The position numbers were made by a program, and so were the translations under genes. Shown in pieces: positions 61,621 through 64,000 of a stretch of 64,000 nucleotides of DNA. The notes below the pieces were generated by a model. It was given only the letters and a program-made list of their open reading frames with translations, was not told the DNA's origin and did not search any database. This stretch comes from Dechloromonas denitrificans (GTDB lineage Bacteria; Pseudomonadota; Gammaproteobacteria; Burkholderiales; Rhodocyclaceae). How positions within the stretch are numbered: the stretch's first letter is position 1; every line of letters begins with the position of its first letter. The stretch is taken from positions 3,782,001 to 3,846,000 of the forward strand of contig NZ_CP075185.1 in NCBI RefSeq assembly GCF_020510685.1. Direction: 5' to 3'.

Positions 61621-62036
61621 TTGTTGCAACGCAGCAAAATCGACCCCGGACTTAAAGTGATACTTTAAGTAACAGGCCCAATCAGGCCACAGGGTTTAGG
61701 CTTTTCGAACTATCCACAAAACCTGTGGATAAGTCTGTGAATGAATCGGGGATGAGTGCGCTAAGTGACCGGCCCATAAGGCATTCCCTTGCCCTGCCCA
61801 AAACTTGAGCTGGCGCCTAAGCAACTGATTTAATTGCAAATATAACAACGCAAAAGAATATCGCGAAAAACCGGCACGGAATGGCCTTGTGCGGCAAATG
61901 CGATTGCTTACTGTGCATAAGTCAAGTCTTGACAAGCATTTTTTTCAACTCGCGCGCCCCAACGAAAATGCATGGATTGCGGCGGAAAGCCGGCATCTTC
62001 CGGCAAAATGGGCGCCCGTCCCTTTTGCCGACTGCC
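61621..62036. other. 455-base gene-poor region after metG
   Basis: AT-richer than both neighbours. Contains a 19-base dyad (61651-61669: CTTAAAGT-GAT-ACTTTAAG), two DnaA-box-like sites (61710-61718, one mismatch; 61724-61732 exact TGTGGATAA), and no convincing gene. Confidence 0.55.
61710..61732. promoter_or_regulatory. Pair of DnaA-box-like sites
   Basis: CTATCCACA and TGTGGATAA (exact reverse complement of TTATCCACA) face each other 5 bases apart. DnaA binds TTATCCACA. No dnaA, dnaN or repeat cluster is nearby, so this is probably a DnaA titration or regulatory site, not an origin. Confidence 0.5.
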
Positions 62037-62369
62037 ATGCTCAATAATCCGCTTCGTCCGCCCCGGCCACGCCTGACCGGGCCGATCTTTCTCTATGCGC
62101 TGGCCGATGTGTTCGGGCTGTCCTGCGTTGGCATCGGCGCCAGCTGGTTTGCCGCAGGCAAGGGCGCCATCCTGACCGACTTTCCCGGCTCAGCGGCCGA
62201 AGCCGTAGCATGCACGGCGGGTGGTGTGGTGGTGATGATCTGGGCGGTAACGCGCATCCTGCGCGAAATCGCCAAACAGGCGCCGGAAATGCAGGCTCGC
62301 TACGATGCCTATATTGCCGCACATCATCCGGACAAGGTCCGCCAGCCGCCCGAGGCCGGGCCGGACTGA
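62037..62369 (+). CDS. Small hypothetical membrane protein
   Basis: 110 residues with two membrane helices (FLYALADVFGLSCVGIGASWF and EAVACTAGGVVVMIWAVTRI) and cytosolic tail. Start chosen at 62037; the longer frame from 61881 runs through intergenic sequence. No recognised family. Converges on the ribbon-helix-helix gene two bases apart. Confidence 0.6.
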   Translation: MLNNPLRPPRPRLTGPIFLYALADVFGLSCVGIGASWFAAGKGAILTDFPGSAAEAVACTAGGVVVMIWAVTRILREIAKQAPEMQARYDAYIAAHHPDKVRQPPEAGPD

Positions 62370-62370
62370 C

Positions 62371-62565
62371 TTACTCGGCCAGTTTGCCGTTCGGCTTCAA
62401 CCACTCGGGCAATTCACGGTTGCCCGCGTTGTCGACGATGTATTGCCGGACCAGGCGACGGACGACCTGCGACGGGGTCAGGTCGTTGGCGGCGCAGATT
62501 TCCTCGAAAATCTGCTTCTTCCGGGGATCGATCAGGATGGTGAGACGTGCCGTGCGTTGCTCCAT
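62371..62565 (-). CDS. Ribbon-helix-helix DNA-binding protein
   Basis: 64 residues from 62565: basic beta strand ARLTILIDPRKKQIFEEICA, then NDLTPSQVVRRLVRQYIVD, the usual CopG/Arc-like layout. A regulator of DNA binding; target probably the dyad in its own upstream region, next to SulP. No toxin partner is adjacent. Confidence 0.75.
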   Translation of the reverse strand: MEQRTARLTILIDPRKKQIFEEICAANDLTPSQVVRRLVRQYIVDNAGNRELPEWLKPNGKLAE

Positions 62566-62594
62566 ATTCCACTCTCTTTCAATTCTTGATCGCG

Positions 62595-62642
62595 ATGTTA
62601 ACATATGATTAACATTGACGAATAATAGGGTGCTCATATAAT
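62595..62642 (+). promoter_or_regulatory. SulP promoter with overlapping dyad
   Basis: TTGACG (62615-62620), 16 bases, TATAAT (62637-62642): strong sigma-70 promoter reading toward SulP. ATGTTAA at 62595-62601 and TTAACAT at 62609-62615 form an inverted repeat with a 7-base spacer that touches the -35, a likely operator. Confidence 0.7.
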
Positions 62643-62668
62643 CCTACCTCCCCACATGAGCGCGCGCC

Positions 62669-64000
62669 ATGAAAATCGCCTTCCACCCCAAGCTGCTGGA
62701 TTGCCTGCCGACCTATAACCGGGCGCAATTCGGCAAGGATCTCGCCTCGGGCATCACGGTCGGCGTGCTCGCTCTGCCACTGGCCATGGCCTTCGCCATC
62801 GCTTCCGGTTGCTCGCCATCGGCCGGCATCTGGACGGCCATCGTCGCCGGCCTGATCACCTCGCTGTTCGGCGGCTCGCGCGTGCAAATCGGCGGCCCGA
62901 CCGGCGCCTTCATTCCGATCATCTACGGCATTGTCGCCATTCAGGGTTTCGCCAACCTGATGGCCGCCACCATGCTCGCCGGCATCTTCCTGCTGGCCAT
63001 GGGCCTGGCCCGCCTGGGGCAACTGATCCGCTTCATCCCGATCACCGTCGTCATCGGCTTTACCAACGGCATCGCCGTGGTCATCTTCCTGGCCCAGATC
63101 AAGGATTTCTTCGGCTTGAAGATCGACAACCTGCCAGCCGAGTTTTTCCTGCGCATCAAGGTCCTCGCCGCCAACGCGCATAGCGTCGATCTGCCGACCC
63201 TGGCGCTGGCCACCGCCTGTTTCATCTTCCTCCTTTCCTACAACTGGCTGGCCCAACGCTTCGCCTTGCTGCGCCGCGCCCCGGGGCCGCTCGCCGTGCT
63301 ACTGGTCGGCACGCTGGTCTCCTTCCTGTTCGATCTGCCGGTGGAAACCATTGGCAGCCGCTTCGGCGGAATCCCGCAGGAACTGCCGCACTTCGGCCTG
63401 CCCGACCTGTCGATTCACGATATCGGCAAGCTGATTTCGCCGGCCATCACCATCGCCCTGCTCGGCGCCATCGAATCGCTGCTCTCGGCCCGCGTCGCCG
63501 ACAGCATGATCGACGACCGCCACGACCCCAACCAGGAACTGGTCGCCCAGGGCCTGGCCAATATCGCCGCCCCGCTGTTCGGCGGCTTCGCCGCCACCGG
63601 CGCCATCGCCCGCACCTCGACCAACGTCAAAAGCGGCGGTCGCACGCCGATCGCCGGCGTCATCCATGCCCTCGTGCTGCTCGGCATCGTGCTGCTCGCC
63701 GCGCCGCTCGCCTCCTACGTGCCGCTCGCCACGCTGTCGGCGATCGTCATGGTGGTCGCCATCAACATGGGCGAATGGCACGAATTCAAGGAACTGCGCC
63801 GCTACTCGTACAACTACCGGGTGATCCTGCTCGCCACCTTCTTCGTCACCGTCGTCTTCGACCTGACCATCGCCGTCGAACTCGGCATGGTGCTGGCCAG
63901 CCTGTTCTTCATCTACCGGATGTCGGAACTGACCCGTGTCGAACGCCGGCCGCTGCGCGAAGAAGCCAGCGAACCGCAGTTTCTCTACCCGGACGGCACG
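62669..64000 (+). CDS. SulP-family anion transporter, cut by the window edge
   Basis: At least 444 residues visible, from MKIAFHPKLLDCLPTYNRAQ; no stop before 64000. SulP signatures: GLITSLFGGSRVQIGGPTGAF and the TSTNVKSGGRTPIAGVIHALVLL region. Ten or so membrane helices. Relatives move sulfate, bicarbonate or dicarboxylates; substrate cannot be told. The C-terminal STAS domain, if present, is beyond the edge. The promoter at 62615-62642 drives it. Confidence 0.93.
   Translation, partial: MKIAFHPKLLDCLPTYNRAQFGKDLASGITVGVLALPLAMAFAIASGCSPSAGIWTAIVAGLITSLFGGSRVQIGGPTGAFIPIIYGIVAIQGFANLMAATMLAGIFLLAMGLARLGQLIRFIPITVVIGFTNGIAVVIFLAQIKDFFGLKIDNLPAEFFLRIKVLAANAHSVDLPTLALATACFIFLLSYNWLAQRFALLRRAPGPLAVLLVGTLVSFLFDLPVETIGSRFGGIPQELPHFGLPDLSIHDIGKLISPAITIALLGAIESLLSARVADSMIDDRHDPNQELVAQGLANIAAPLFGGFAATGAIARTSTNVKSGGRTPIAGVIHALVLLGIVLLAAPLASYVPLATLSAIVMVVAINMGEWHEFKELRRYSYNYRVILLATFFVTVVFDLTIAVELGMVLASLFFIYRMSELTRVERRPLREEASEPQFLYPDGT

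Noticed and set aside
61700-61760. Replication origin
   Set aside because: Only two DnaA-like boxes, no AT-rich unwinding element with repeats, no dnaA or dnaN nearby.

Overview
The window is a high-GC chromosomal segment of a Gram-negative, respiring bacterium. The gene neighbourhoods (argB-HAD-slmA, engB facing cytochrome c4, bioB-bioC facing comF, gpsA-secB-grxC, envC-ctpA-moeB, glyA-nrdR-ribD, mrp facing metG) and the many aerobic/respiratory genes fit a betaproteobacterium, most likely Rhodocyclales (Dechloromonas/Azonexus-like). That placement is inference from gene order and protein style, not from a search. No rRNA, tRNA or CRISPR array was seen.

Layout. 1-463: a small heat-shock gene. 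484-6549: a lower-GC accessory block which I read as a discrete transposon-like element. It has TGT...ACA ends, a 17-bp terminal inverted repeat with one mismatch, further end-repeat copies inside both ends, and an exact 5-bp direct duplication (ACGCA) on both sides. It carries no recognisable transposase; its cargo is a two-gene PD-(D/E)XK-like/HEPN-like pair, a 65-residue protein, a 490-residue protein of unknown function, an HNH remnant, a CoiA-like nuclease and a small unknown ORF. It separates hsp20 from what looks like hsp20's own terminator. 6556-35400: mostly core genes: arginine and haem synthesis, ribosome and septum GTPase/DNA-binding factors, cytochrome c4, biotin synthesis, an ArsR-rhodanese-glutaredoxin-secB-gpsA operon, cell-wall activator and protease, riboflavin and one-carbon genes, a TRAP transporter with dps between its parts, pmbA, yjgA, mog and a PilZ protein.

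35512-53492: thyA and folA, often neighbours in proteobacteria, are separated here by about 16.7 kb. This holds glucokinase, a PstS-like binding protein with a hybrid histidine kinase, and a glycogen cluster (glgB facing glgC-GH57-GH57-glgP-pgi-glgA, with overlapping start/stop codons). The cluster joins glucose phosphorylation and isomerisation to glycogen synthesis and breakdown. 53500-55250 is an AT-richer patch with two unknown genes. 55310-62370 returns to core genes (basic amino-acid decarboxylase, dcd, mrp, metG, a small membrane protein). The window ends in a SulP anion transporter whose promoter overlaps a dyad next to a divergent ribbon-helix-helix gene; the SulP gene runs off the right edge.
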